Assembly (NCBI GenBank): GCA_003427395.1
Contig: BFEA01000137.1
Location: 2,284,715 to 2,325,840 of the forward strand
Source: Chara braunii
Lineage: Eukaryota > Streptophyta > Charophyceae > Charales > Characeae
Direction: 5' to 3'
Length of the DNA stretch: 41,126 nt
The position numbers were made by a program, and so were the translations under genes. Positions within the stretch are counted from its first letter, which is position 1, and every line of letters begins with the position of its first letter. Positions 32,512-41,126 of the stretch are shown piece after piece. The notes beneath the pieces are model-generated. The model searched no databases. It saw nothing but the letters and a program-made list of their open reading frames with translations, and was not told the origin of the DNA.

Positions 32512-32541
<30 letters not shown>
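32150..32541 (-). repeat. Right LTR-like direct repeat (5' copy on the element strand)
   Basis: The partner of 17306-18122, without the MITE. Shared sequence ends inside a (TG)n tract at 32514-32541, after which the two flanks differ completely. Scattered substitutions between the copies show that the element is not a recent insertion. Confidence 0.75.
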
Positions 32542-32543
<2 letters not shown>

Positions 32544-32582
32544 CGGGGAGGGGAGGGAGGACCCCTCCGGGCCCTCCCCCAC

Positions 32583-32700
32583 AAATCAATCAATCAGTCA
32601 ATCAACCAATCAATCATTGACAATGAATCAATCAATCAACCAATTAATCAATCAATCAAGCAAGCAAGCAATTAAAAAAAACATTGCCAATCAATCAATG
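32583..32700 (+). repeat. (AATC)n microsatellite
   Basis: About 28 imperfect AATC/CAAT units, with interruptions such as attgacaatg and caagcaagcaag. Confidence 0.9.
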
Positions 32701-32809
32701 AAAATTTTTTTCTTCTATTATTTAAATTATTTAAGGCACTCCCGAAAAACACCCCCCCCCCAAAAAAAAAAAATTATGACTTTTTCTTGCGTAGTCCTTT
32801 AGAGGACTT

Positions 32810-32965
32810 TGTGTGCAGGCCGCGGGCGTCGGCCGATTTCCCGCGCGCGCCCCCGCTAGGCCGTGGCGCAGCCGCTCGGAAACTCGGCCCCGGGACCGAG
32901 ACTCGTGGCCGGCCTCCTCGGCCGCCGCCGAGGCCGTAGGATCCACGGCCGACGGGTCTACGTAG
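32810..32965. other. GC-rich island
   Basis: About 150 bp at roughly 70 percent G+C or more, with nested GGCC-rich hairpins (ctcggc/gccgag), in otherwise moderate to AT-rich sequence. An Ala/Arg-rich frame runs across it on the minus strand. I do not recognise rRNA, a CpG promoter or a gene, and cannot rule them out. Confidence 0.5.
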
Positions 32966-32989
32966 GATGTCGTGCAAGCCCGATTGCAC

Positions 32990-33790
32990 GGGGATCCTCC
33001 GTTCCCTCGTATATCCCTGAAGCCCGTTCCGGCCCCGCGGTAAGGTGCAGTATCTCCTGACACCCCCGACATCCCGTACTAAGTAACTGCTATGCCAGCC
33101 TCAACCCTATGCTACGTACTAGGAGGATAGTCAACCCTGAGTCATATGTGTATTGCAGTGTTCTATTGTGTTGATGGTAGAGAGTTGGGAATCCTCTGTT
33201 CCATCGTATATCCCTGGCCGTTCCGGCCCCGCGGTAAGGTGCAGTATCTCCTGACACCCCCGACATCCCGTACTAAGGAACTGTTGTGCCAGCCTCAAGC
33301 CCTAAGCTACGTACTAGGAGGATCGCCAACCCTAGGTCGTGAATCACGGACTGCATTATGGACTGCGTGTATTGACCCTTGGAGAGTCGTTGATAGTGAC
33401 GGTAGAGAGTTGGGGATCCTCTGTTCCCTCGTATATCCCTGGAGCCCGTTCCGGCCCAGCGGTAAGGTACAGTATCTCCTGACACCCCCGACATCCCGTA
33501 CTAAGGAACTGCTGTGCCAGCCTCAACCCTTAAGCCACGTACTAGGAGGATACCCAACCCTAAGTCGTGGATCATGGGCGGTATGTATTGACTCTGGAGA
33601 ACCCTGTGTTGTATGATAAACTGTGAGAGCTAGACAATCCTCTGTTCCCTCGTATGTCCCTGTAGCCCGTTCCGGCCCCGCGACAAAGTGCAGTATATAC
33701 CCCCGACATCCCGCACCAAGGAACTGCTATGCCAGCCTCAATCCTTGACTACGTACTAGGAGGATGACCAGCCCTGAGTCATAATCTGGT
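32990..33790 (+). repeat. ~200-225 bp tandem array, four units
   Basis: The string gttccctcgtatatccct starts at 33001, 33198, 33423 and 33644 (spacings 197, 225, 221). Units share 'agcccgttccggcccc', 'acccccgacatcccg', 'ctatgccagcctcaa' and 'acgtactaggagga'. Val/Leu/Pro-rich frames that span two units repeat the same peptide and are not genes. Confidence 0.85.
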
Positions 33791-34092
33791 ATCGAACACA
33801 GGACCTCATGTCACTCGTGCAAATGACCTAACCTGTTGACATATACTGTGAATTAGTCTGAAGTTGGGCTCTGATGGGCTCGAGTAAACCAGACTGTACA
33901 AACCACCCAACAGTCGCGTGACCACCCATAGACCAAGAACATCAGGATACCCTACCATCGCCCTGTCCCAACATACAACAACCGTGAGCTACCCCTTGGG
34001 TGGTGCGCAAGCAGTGTCTGTAATAGCTACCCTGCGTCATCCCAAGGGGGTGTGTGTCCAGCCGTGCGTCAATCTAACGCCCTGACGGTGTC

Positions 34093-34180
34093 CATGCGCA
34101 AGGTTGCGGATTTGAACCTGCAACCACATACCACAATGCACATTTCCAACCGGTGCTCTAACCACCGCAGTTCCTACTGA
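34093..34180 (-). repeat. tRNA-like sequence (SINE head or tRNA pseudogene)
   Basis: On the minus strand 'ggtggttagagcaccgg' resembles the A box and D arm (near 34168-34149). GGTTCAAATCC (34118-34108) is a perfect B box, flanked by a gttgc/gcaac stem that fits a T arm. The anticodon region and acceptor stem are not convincing. A weaker B-box-like string (tgttcgatacc) on the same strand lies near 33790. This suggests a family of tRNA-derived elements. Confidence 0.45.
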
Positions 34181-34203
34181 CATTCGGATAGAACTGTCTG
34201 GTG

Positions 34204-34480
34204 GCTATATATGGGGCCTGTAGTTCATTGTCTGGGCCTGGCGTCCGAAGTTCGGGTTAGACAAGGTTCGATTCCGCTTCCACCAGGGCTGGGCAACCTA
34301 TCAGCCCTGGTGCCTATCACTGCTGTTCGGTCCAAGTTGCTTGCCCGTTGGTAGGGCAATGGTCCTGAGTGCTGGGCACACTGAGGTAGGATAGTGAGAT
34401 AGGGGGTGCGCCTAGGACTATTGACGTGAGGATGGGTTGGGAGGTGTCTCATATTACAGGACACCCGCGGCTCACACTTC
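34204..34480 (+). repeat. tRNA-derived SINE-like element, 5' part
   Basis: The plus-strand sequence starts with a tRNA-like head. 'tgtagttcattgtctgg' resembles an A box and GGTTCGATTCC (34265-34275) is a perfect B box. About 200 bp of body follow. The element is split by the LINE at 34481 and resumes at 38938, ending in an 18-bp A run. Without the LINE it would be about 340 bp, a normal SINE size. Confidence 0.5.
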
Positions 34481-34741
34481 TTTTTTTTTTTTTTTTTGAG
34501 AGAGAAGATCTGTCCATTTCATTATCAGGTAAACAACAAGGGGCCGGGAATCCCCCACAGACAACCCGGAAGTGAACCAGTTTTGGGCCATTGCCCAATT
34601 GAAGCTCCTGGGAACCGGGCCCAGTGTCCCCTGACTTCTGAACTCTCAAAATGAAAAAGATAAGGTGGGGCTGATCCCCAAGACACGCCCTGCGCTCTAA
34701 GACATCGGTCCCTCTGTACTTCTACCTAAGCTGCTACCTTT

Positions 34742-37700
34742 CTAGGGGGGGTGGCTAATACGCTCCCCAAACCCTACTGGGGACAGCAGCCAAGGACAGA
34801 ACTGCAATTTACCCTTCAAATCTAGCTGGAGCACCCTGTTGTCTCTTCCCCATGTCTCAAACAACCATTTCCTGGCAGAGGTCGTGTTGTTCGCTCTTTG
34901 TCTTCGTCTGAACCAGTCGCCTATTATATTGAGTCGAATTTGTTGAGTAACCAATGTCTTTATTGCAGCATCTGACTTAAATTCCCTTCTAAATAACTGG
35001 TTATTGCGGTCATCCCATATTATTTTCATAATCACGCCCCTGACTGTTTGGGCCACATAGAGCCACTCCTTCTCTTCGGGCTTCTCCGAGTGATGGATGC
35101 TGGAGACAATCCATTCGTCACTCCACTCAATTTTTTTCTGCGTGAGCCGGTCCCAATGCTGGATAAACCAATTCCATATTATGTGTGAAGCTGGACAGGT
35201 CAACCAAAGATGATGATCACTCTCCCACATCCAATTACACCGGACACATCTTTCTGAGATTTGCATCCCCTTCTGAGCTAAATTTACCGCTGACGAGGAT
35301 GCCGAGAAGAGTTGAGTCCACAATAGGCTAGCCAATTTCTGAGAAGGTAAGGCCTTAAATTGCTGACACAGTGAGAAGAACCGAATGGATGACAGCGCCA
35401 GCAAGTCGTGCTCCTGTCTCCGTCTAATGATGGACTGACAAGGTGGATTTTTGGCTCTACCTCTCAAATAAGTCGTGCCTGTTTTTGACGAATACTCGTC
35501 CAAATTTACCATTTTCTGTCCAATCTCCCATCCAGTTAACCGAAAATCAACAGCGGTTTTTTTCAGAGGAATAATGCCCTGAGGGGGCCTCACAACTTGG
35601 ATCAGTGTTCCGCCTATCGGCGCCTTCTTCGTTGACAGTGCAACTACAACTTCTTCCAGGCATTCCAGGGAGTCCAATCTGGTTACTGAACCGGGTACCA
35701 GTTCTTTGGAGAAACTAAAGGTATCTGGCCTTACCCATTCCCTTGCTGCATACCCCTCTGTATCCAGGTCATCTGTAACCTGGTATATTATTCTTGTTGA
35801 CTCCTGACTAGGTATGCACCACAGACCTACATCTGAAATGTTTACACTCAGCAAACAGTTTTTCCATGACCAAGGTATAGTATTAATCAACGCTTCCAGT
35901 CTTTCCCCTACCAATCTCAATCTTCCCAGTTTCCCCCTCAGTTCCAGTTTCGTACGCCATGCCTTAGTTTCTGTATTCCATATATCTCTAATTCTGACCA
36001 CACCCCTCTCAACCCACGCCTTTCCAAAGCAGCCAGTGGAGTCATGGGCAGAGAACTCCTGACCAGTTTCATCAACTATATGGGGATTTTCAAACACAAT
36101 TTGATTTAAGACGGAATCTCCAGTCAGTGGGTGCAGTCTCATGTTGGGAAACAGTCTATTCCATGCACACAGAATGTTTCTCAGAAAAACCGATTTTGGT
36201 CTTATATTGACATAGGATCTAATCAAGAGACAGGTTATGACATCTTCCTCTCGACTTAGGGGCCATTCCTCCTTCAAAATATATAGTGCCAACATCAGCC
36301 AAGGAGGCTCGTCTCCTGCGAGCAGGGCTTTGACTATCCATTTAGCAAGTAATGCCCAATTTTGTCTTTGAGGATCTGAAATACCAAGTCCACCTTCTGA
36401 TCTAGGGAAAGTAATCGTCTCCCATGCAACCTTGGACGAAAAACTTTCTTGTTCCTCAGCCTGTGGTTTCCACGGGACTTTAGCTGCTGCTTTCTTGATG
36501 TTCTTGTATGCTGCATCTCCCAGTAGATGGACTACTAACGTAAACCATAGGACGCCAAAGCCTGTCGTAAAAATCACCAGGGCTCGCCCCATAAGGGATA
36601 AATACCTGATGTGCATCCAACTGTTGAGACGATTGATAACCTTCTCTTCCAATAAGGCATCTTGAAAAGCTGTGTTAGTAGATAGCGATACCTGCACTCC
36701 AAGAAATCGATCGGAAGCATCTGCTGGAACTGCTCTCAAACCCCAATTAACCTTTAGCTGATTTTCATCAGGGAGAAAATAAACAGACTTATTCCAATTT
36801 ACAAAAGCCTCCGAAAAGTTACAATATTTATTAAGTATATTTCTCAAGGTTCCCAGGTTTTGTCTTGTATTCTTACATGCTACGGTCAAGTCATCAGCAA
36901 GTGTTCCCCCCTTCCATTGTTTTGTATCCGATAGCTTAAGTCCTTCTAGCTGGTCATTCTGACGGATATTATCCAACAGGACTTCCAGATGGAGGACAAA
37001 CAATAGAGGGGCAAGGGGACATCCCTGACGCAAGGATCGAGATAGGGTGAACTGCTTCGAAAGTTGACCGTTTACCATTACAGCTGTTGTAGCAGTTGAA
37101 TACATAATTTTGATCCACTGACAAAAATTAGGTCCAAATCCCATATGCTTTAACGTTGTCATCACAAACGCCCACCCCACACGGTCATATGCTTTCTCCA
37201 TGTCTAACAGTAGAATAGCTACGTCTCTTCTTTCTACTGCTAGTATCTCTAATGCTTGGATTGTGGATGCTATGTTGTCCATTATTGACCTATGTTTCAC
37301 AAAGGCACCTTGATCTTTTCCTACCAAGGCCGGCAAATATCTTGCAAGTCTAAGTGCCAATGTTTTGGCCAATAGCTTATAGGATGCGCTTAGGACCGAT
37401 ATAAGTCTCCAGTTCCTGACATCCGATTTCTCCCCTTTTTTGTAGATTAAGGATATTACTCCGTTCATCATTCCATTTGTCAGTCTTCCACCTGTCAACA
37501 CATTATTGTAGATACTGAGTAGGAGAGGGCTAATGGCCGGCCAGACTGCAAGATACAGTTCGATAGGTAATCCATCATCACCAGGGGTTTTCCCTTCGGC
37601 CATTCTCTTAGCTGCCTCGTGTAGTTCTTCCAATGTTAAAGGTCTATCAAGGTTTAACCTCCCATCTGTGGATAGCCTAACATTGGTCTTAATCCAAAAG

Positions 37701-38040
37701 TCCGTCTGTTCTCTTAGATCTGTTTCCATTGTATCGTACGGTCTTCTGGTCATTAAGATATCTTGAAAGTACGTCCTTGCAAAATCACACATCCTGTCCA
37801 GATGATCTGAGATTGTTGGGACAGTAGAGAAAGGGTGGGCTAGGCTTCTCATAGGCATTTTCGCAGAGCTGAGCATTAATTTCCGAAAAGTTTCTTTCAT
37901 CATACGATCTCCGAATGCTATGTTTCGTTGAGCTAGCCAAGTCCTCCACTGTTCTTGATTCTTTATTTCCATTTCTTCCAACTGGAGTAAGCATCTCTTT
38001 CGTTTAGCGGTCCAGTAAGCGTCCGAGATAGGGTGCTTTC
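34742..38040 (-). pseudogene. LINE ORF2: reverse transcriptase and zinc-knuckle region
   Basis: A frame of ~1,100 codons, numbered here from 38065, runs to TAG (34744-34742). It contains LLDMEKAYDRV near residue 288 (motif A), RQGCPLAPLLF (motif B) and LADDLT near 389 (motif C, where FADD is usual). A C-terminal CVRCNWMW...H...C zinc knuckle of plant L1 type lies near 942-970. NWRLIS replaces the common NWRPIS. There is no start codon of its own. It continues from the endonuclease frame after a frameshift near 38030-38040 (EN residues ...AEKEIRK join KHPISDAYW). The substitutions, the frameshift and the 5' truncation make it a dead copy, though the long open frame says it is fairly young. Confidence 0.9.
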
Positions 38041-38922
38041 CGAATTTCTTTCTCTGCTTGTGCAACTGTCCCCAGGAGCTTTCTTTCTTTACTATTTCTA
38101 TCTACGGCTTTCAACTGTGAAATGTTATGTAGCGAGTTCTGCAGAATGCGCAGACCCACTTCCAACCAGTCCTCTTCTGAGAAGAAGAGGTATCTCGCTT
38201 GTTCCCACTGCTCTATATGTGTGTGGATCCAGGTAATAACATCTGCATCCTTGAGGTGGTTAGTATTCAACTTGAAGTAGGATTTACCAAACTTATTTTG
38301 GTGAGCAACATTGAATGTGGCTATGATTGGATTGTGATCCGACAAGGAGGAGGATAATATCTCAACTTGTGTGCATGATTCCCAGGCTGTTCCTTTCATC
38401 AAGAAGAAGTCTAAGCGTCGACGAACAGGAGGCGACTGAGAGCCATGCCAAGTGTATACAGGAGTATCTGGATATAGTGTCCGATAGGCATCTGTAAGGC
38501 CCTGAGATATTATGAAGGCATTTAGTAACCTGCTGTCCGCTCTCATCGGTTCTCGCTTCGGGCTATCTAGCCCGGGGTTCAAAGTAACGTTCCAATCTGC
38601 TCCAATCAATAGGTTCTCTGAGTCTGGTACAAAACTAGGTAATTCTGATGAAAAGGTCAGACGTTCTCTGTACCCCACTGGGGTGTAAATGGACATAATT
38701 GTCCATATTACTTTTTCAAAAAGAATTTAAGCCCATATCCACTTTCCCCAGACATCCATCATCTGGTCTATAACAGTGACGTCCAATTCCTTATGTATCA
38801 GGATTCCCACCCCTCCCCTCGTTCCTAGAGGTCCATTTTCCCCTCGGGCTGGGGCCCAGCAGTGTTTGCCCTTCCACCACTTAGAGACTTCTAGCATACG
38901 AGATTCATCAAGCTTTGATTCT
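38004..38922 (-). pseudogene. LINE AP-endonuclease domain, truncated and broken
   Basis: The insert begins just before ESKLDE, which matches the conserved Glu-containing QE(T/S)K motif. The domain continues with GGVGILIH, is interrupted by TAA at 38729-38727, then resumes in the same frame at MSIYTPVGY. It holds GADWN, RRRLDFFL and SDHNPI, which carry the metal- and DNA-binding Asp, Asn and His of these nucleases. The first part of the domain is missing through 5' truncation. The frame ends at 38004, overlapping the next one. Confidence 0.88.
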
Positions 38923-38937
38923 CGCGGCTCACACTTC

Positions 38938-38998
38938 CAGGTGATCACTGTGCACACACTGACTGGCCTCTACAACACTTAAAAAAAAAAAAAAAAAA
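38938..38998 (+). repeat. SINE-like element, 3' part with poly(A)
   Basis: It continues the sequence broken at 34480 and ends in 18 consecutive A (38981-38998), as expected for a LINE-mobilised SINE. No clear target-site duplication of the SINE itself was found. Confidence 0.5.
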
Positions 38999-39158
38999 GG
39001 CAGGGGCAGCTCCAGACCAATGGATGGAGCAGCCCGGCAGCCAAAGCCTCGATCCCAGTGGTTCTCTCTCACCATTACCGGGATAGTGGCCTTGCATGAG
39101 GGCTTTTCTGAGGAAAACCAGAAGTCCGAGCGTCGTGAGTCAACTCTAAATTCGCTAC

Positions 39159-39263
39159 CGTCTTCCCCCGAACATAACGCACCCTAAAAATGAATGTATA
39201 CAAGCTATATTTCCGGCCAGATACAGCCAAAAAAAGGGTGCGTTGTGTGTCGGGGAAAGACGG
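39159..39263. mobile_element. 105-bp MITE with ~30-bp inverted ends and TA duplication
   Basis: The left end ccgtcttcccccgaacataa and the reverse complement of the right end, ccgtctttccccgacacaca, agree and continue into 'cgcaccct'. TA flanks both sides (39157-39158 and 39264-39265). A TA target with such termini fits the Tc1/mariner/pogo group. It has no coding capacity. Confidence 0.8.
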
Positions 39264-39274
39264 TAGGTCCCAAC

Positions 39275-39598
39275 TCTGTCGCACTCTGTTCCACTTGGAC
39301 GTGAAGGTTTGCTTCCGATACGTTCCTCTCTCTCTCTCTGTCTCTCTCTGCGCTCTGTCTCACTCTGTTCCGCTTGGACGTGACAGTTTGCTTCTGATAC
39401 GTTCCTCTCTCTGGGCATCGCCACACCACTCTCGAAATGTGCAAAATGAGAATGAACTTCCCGCGAGAACATGGCCAGATGCACCCGCCACATTTTTGTC
39501 GTTTTCACAATGCGAGAGTGGTGTGGCGAGGTCCTCTCTCTCTCTCTGTGCTTTGTCGCACTCTGTTCCGCTTGGACGTGACGCTTTAGTTCCGATAC

Positions 39599-39642
<44 letters not shown>

Positions 39643-39704
39643 CTGCTCTGCTCTGTCGCACTCTGTTCCGCTTGGACGTGACGGTTCGCTTCCGATACGT
39701 TGCT

Positions 39705-39710
<6 letters not shown>
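39275..39710 (+). repeat. Tandem units ending in (CT)n
   Basis: The string gttccgcttggacgtga recurs near 39289, 39367, 39565 and 39665. Each is preceded by 'gcactct' and followed by 'ttccgatacgt' and a CT run of variable length. The inverted-repeat element at 39419-39528 sits between the second and third units. Confidence 0.8.
39419..39528. mobile_element. 110-bp element with 16-bp perfect inverted ends
   Basis: cgccacaccactctcg (39419-39434) is matched exactly by its reverse complement at 39513-39528. A weaker match extends inward ('atgtgcaaaa' against 'ttttcacaat'). Both sides are flanked by CT-rich sequence (tcctctctct), so any target duplication is masked. It is probably a small MITE inserted into the tandem unit. 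Confidence 0.7.
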
Positions 39711-39782
<72 letters not shown>

Positions 39783-39941
39783 CTGTCTCTGTTTCTGTGC
39801 CTCGTTTTATGTTTTTTTTTTTTTGTGTGTGTGTGTGTGGGTGTGCGTGTCCGTGTGGGTGTGTGGTGGTGGGGGGGGCGAGTCGGGGAGTCGTTATCAT
39901 ACGGCAGGCGAGATCGTGCCCTCACACACACACACACACGC

Positions 39942-39997
<56 letters not shown>

Positions 39998-40152
39998 AGA
40001 GAGAGGCCCTGACGAAGATGCTTTTGAATTGAGATTCTCGTCTTCAGTTTGTCTCTTCACCTAGGTGGTAGTGTCGCCCTCACAGAGAGACAGACACACA
40101 CGAGAACACACGCGCACACACACACACACACGCACACACACACACACACACA
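39709..40152 (+). repeat. CT, GT and CA microsatellites with a duplicated spacer
   Basis: (CT)n covers 39713-39778, (GT)n 39823-39860, and (CA)n 39923-39993 and about 40108-40152. A 45-bp phrase starting cctgacgaagatgcttttga (40008) is repeated at 40158 with few changes, so the CA tract and this spacer form one duplicated unit of ~148 bp. Long Ser/Leu, Thr/His and Arg/Glu frames over the area are by-products. Confidence 0.9.
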
Positions 40153-40299
40153 GATTCCCTGACGAAGAGGCTTTTGAATCGAGATTCTCGTCTTCAGTTT
40201 GTTTCTGCACCTTGTCCGGACTCCGAGGAGGAGCTGGTCTTCTCGGTCTTCCCCCCACCCCCCCCCTCTTCCTTTCTTTCCGTCTCTTTCGTTCGTATC

Positions 40300-41060
40300 T
40301 GTTTGGGCTTGGCAGGGGGATTGCTCTCGCCAGGGGGGAAAGGGGAGCAGCAGGGAGGAGGGGAGGGGGGGGGGTTACGGTGGCCTGAATTCACTGTTCT
40401 TCTCTATTCTGTGACAGAGATCACAAGGATCGACGGCCAGACAGTGTTAGGACCCAGTTGAGCGGGACGTTGGTCGGTCTTGTTCGTCGTCCACCTCTCT
40501 CTCCTCTCTGTCCGTTTGGCCTTTGCAAGGTGATAGTTCTGGCCAGAGCGAAAGGAGGAGCAGCAGACAGACGGGAGGCGGGAAGGGAGACTCGAGGAGG
40601 TGTTCAACTGGTCAGCATTCTCTGTTCTGGGCCGAAGATATCAAAGATCAACGGCCAGAAACACGTTGTCAGGATCCATCGCACGAGGAGTCTTTCCGTG
40701 GCAGGGCGACAGATCTGGCCAGGGCAAAAGGAGGAGCAGCAGGGTGGAGGGAGGGAGGGAGGGAGGGAGGGAGGGAGGGGGGACTCGGGAAGGTTCAACT
40801 GGCCTGGCCGGCATCCTCGTTCTGGGCCGACGATCACAAGGATCGACGGCCAGAAATACGCTGTCAGAATCGAGCGCATCAGGACCCTTCACCTTGGCAG
40901 ACTCAGCAGAGTGATAGTCTGGCCGGGGCAAAAGGAGGTACTGCACGGAGGAGGGAGGGAGGGAGGGAGGGAGGGAGGAGGGGACTCGAGAAGTCTCCAC
41001 TGGGCCGGACTACGTTCCCTGTTTGAGGGAGGGAGGGAGTAGACCGAAGTTCACCACAAG
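40300..41060 (+). repeat. ~200-bp minisatellite with GGGA tracts, four units
   Basis: The string aaaggaggagcagcag or a close variant lies near 40340, 40551, 40727 and 40931 (spacing ~175-210). Each is followed by a G/A-rich run (gagggagggagg) and then 'cacaaggatcgacggccaga.a.acgctgtca'. Frames of 90-190 codons across it are repeat translations. Confidence 0.85.
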
Positions 41061-41082
41061 GATCGAGGCCAGGAACACGCTG

Positions 41083-41126
<44 letters not shown>
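41083..41126 (+). repeat. (CA)n microsatellite at the window end
   Basis: An uninterrupted CA run reaches the last base of the window, so its true length is unknown. Confidence 0.95.

Larger units (their letters stand above)
17306..32541 (-). mobile_element. Candidate ~15-kb retroelement with LTR-like direct repeats
   Basis: Direct repeats at 17306-18122 (including a 372-bp insertion) and 32150-32541 bound a region with one consistent strand bias. On the minus strand it holds a gag-like ORF (24223-21524) and a reverse transcriptase frame (20716-18296) that ends 174 bp before the left repeat, the usual place for a 3' terminal repeat. The repeats do not start TG and end CA, they finish in (TG)n, and I find no target-site duplication. 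They could be the pseudo-LTRs of a Penelope-like or DIRS-like element, or two copies of an unrelated repeat. The ~8 kb leader without a clear gene is unusual. Confidence 0.45.
34481..38922 (-). mobile_element. 5'-truncated L1-type LINE with 15-bp target-site duplication
   Basis: The direct repeat cgcggctcacacttc occurs at 34466-34480 and 38923-38937. Just inside the left copy is a 17-bp T run (34481-34497), which is the poly(A) tail of a minus-strand insert. The insert carries the end of an AP endonuclease, a reverse transcriptase and a C-terminal zinc knuckle. It starts inside the endonuclease, so it is 5'-truncated, as is usual for target-primed reverse transcription. 34498-34741 is the 3' UTR. 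Confidence 0.92.

Noticed and set aside
17306-32541. Standard LTR retrotransposon (Gypsy or Copia)
   Set aside because: The repeats lack TG...CA ends, and no protease, integrase or RNase H motif or clear primer-binding site was seen.
33100-33570. Telomere-like CAACCCTA strings
   Set aside because: They occur once per tandem unit and never as consecutive CCCTAAA or CCCTAA repeats.
34093-34290. Functional tRNA genes
   Set aside because: Internal promoter boxes are good, but anticodon arms and acceptor stems do not pair convincingly. SINE or pseudogene is more likely.
39155-40060. Long Arg/Glu-rich ORF on the minus strand
   Set aside because: It is the translation of CT and GT microsatellites and a short tandem unit.
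40008-40203. Hammerhead ribozymes starting at CTGACGA in the duplicated spacer
   Set aside because: CTGACGA is present, but no GAAA, helix II or cleavage triplet follows in the right place.
1-41126. Whole window as an organelle or organism with UGA = Trp
   Set aside because: The LINE, the GIY-YIG frame and the plus-strand gene use TGG for Trp with no excess of in-frame TGA, and their interruptions include TAA and TAG. Only one element shows a TGA-only pattern.

Overview
This window reads as nuclear DNA from a repeat-rich eukaryote, most likely a plant-lineage genome. The reasons are long microsatellites, several families of tandem repeats, an L1-type LINE with a plant-style C-terminal zinc knuckle, tRNA-derived SINE-like sequence, MITE-like elements and no bacterial gene organisation. 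A streptophyte alga of the Chara type is my best guess, but that is inference. No gene could be matched to a conserved cellular function. Nearly everything that can be identified is mobile or repetitive.

Layout. 0-12 kb: degenerate repeats. They include a fold-back element (2.16-2.45 kb), short tandem arrays, a dispersed family carrying a ~22-bp dyad (AAGTTCGG...CCGGCGAACTT; about 1.7-11.9 kb) and a ~136-bp satellite (10.46-11.39 kb, with a 210-N gap). An unrecognised reading frame at 7.65-8.84 kb is broken by one TGA. 12.03-13.68 kb: an unrecognised plus-strand protein of about 551 codons, broken by one TAG. It meets tail-to-tail, with a 51-bp overlap, a minus-strand Penelope-like retroelement (13.63-16.3 kb). 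That element has a gag-like CCHC protein, an in-frame TGA, then a GIY-YIG endonuclease in the same frame, and a hammerhead-ribozyme-like motif upstream. Its reverse transcriptase is missing.

17.3-32.5 kb: a candidate very large (~15 kb) retroelement on the minus strand. It is bounded by ~390-445 bp direct repeats and has a strong G+T bias on the plus strand. From its 5' end (high coordinates) it has ~8 kb of leader with no convincing gene, a gag-like ~900-aa ORF, and an ~806-codon reverse transcriptase frame that stops at TAA but contains five in-frame TGA codons, no TAA or TAG, and no frameshift. One terminal repeat carries a hAT-like MITE with an 8-bp target duplication; the other keeps the empty site.

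32.6-41.1 kb: a tetranucleotide microsatellite, a GC-rich island, a ~200-225 bp tandem array, tRNA-like/SINE sequence interrupted by a 5'-truncated L1-type LINE (34,481-38,922) with a 15-bp target-site duplication, two small inverted-repeat elements, and then CT/CA microsatellites and minisatellites to the window end.

The strongest leads are the TGA-only interruption of the reverse transcriptase frame, the architecture of the 15-kb element around it, and the ribozyme-like motif in front of the CCHC/GIY-YIG element.
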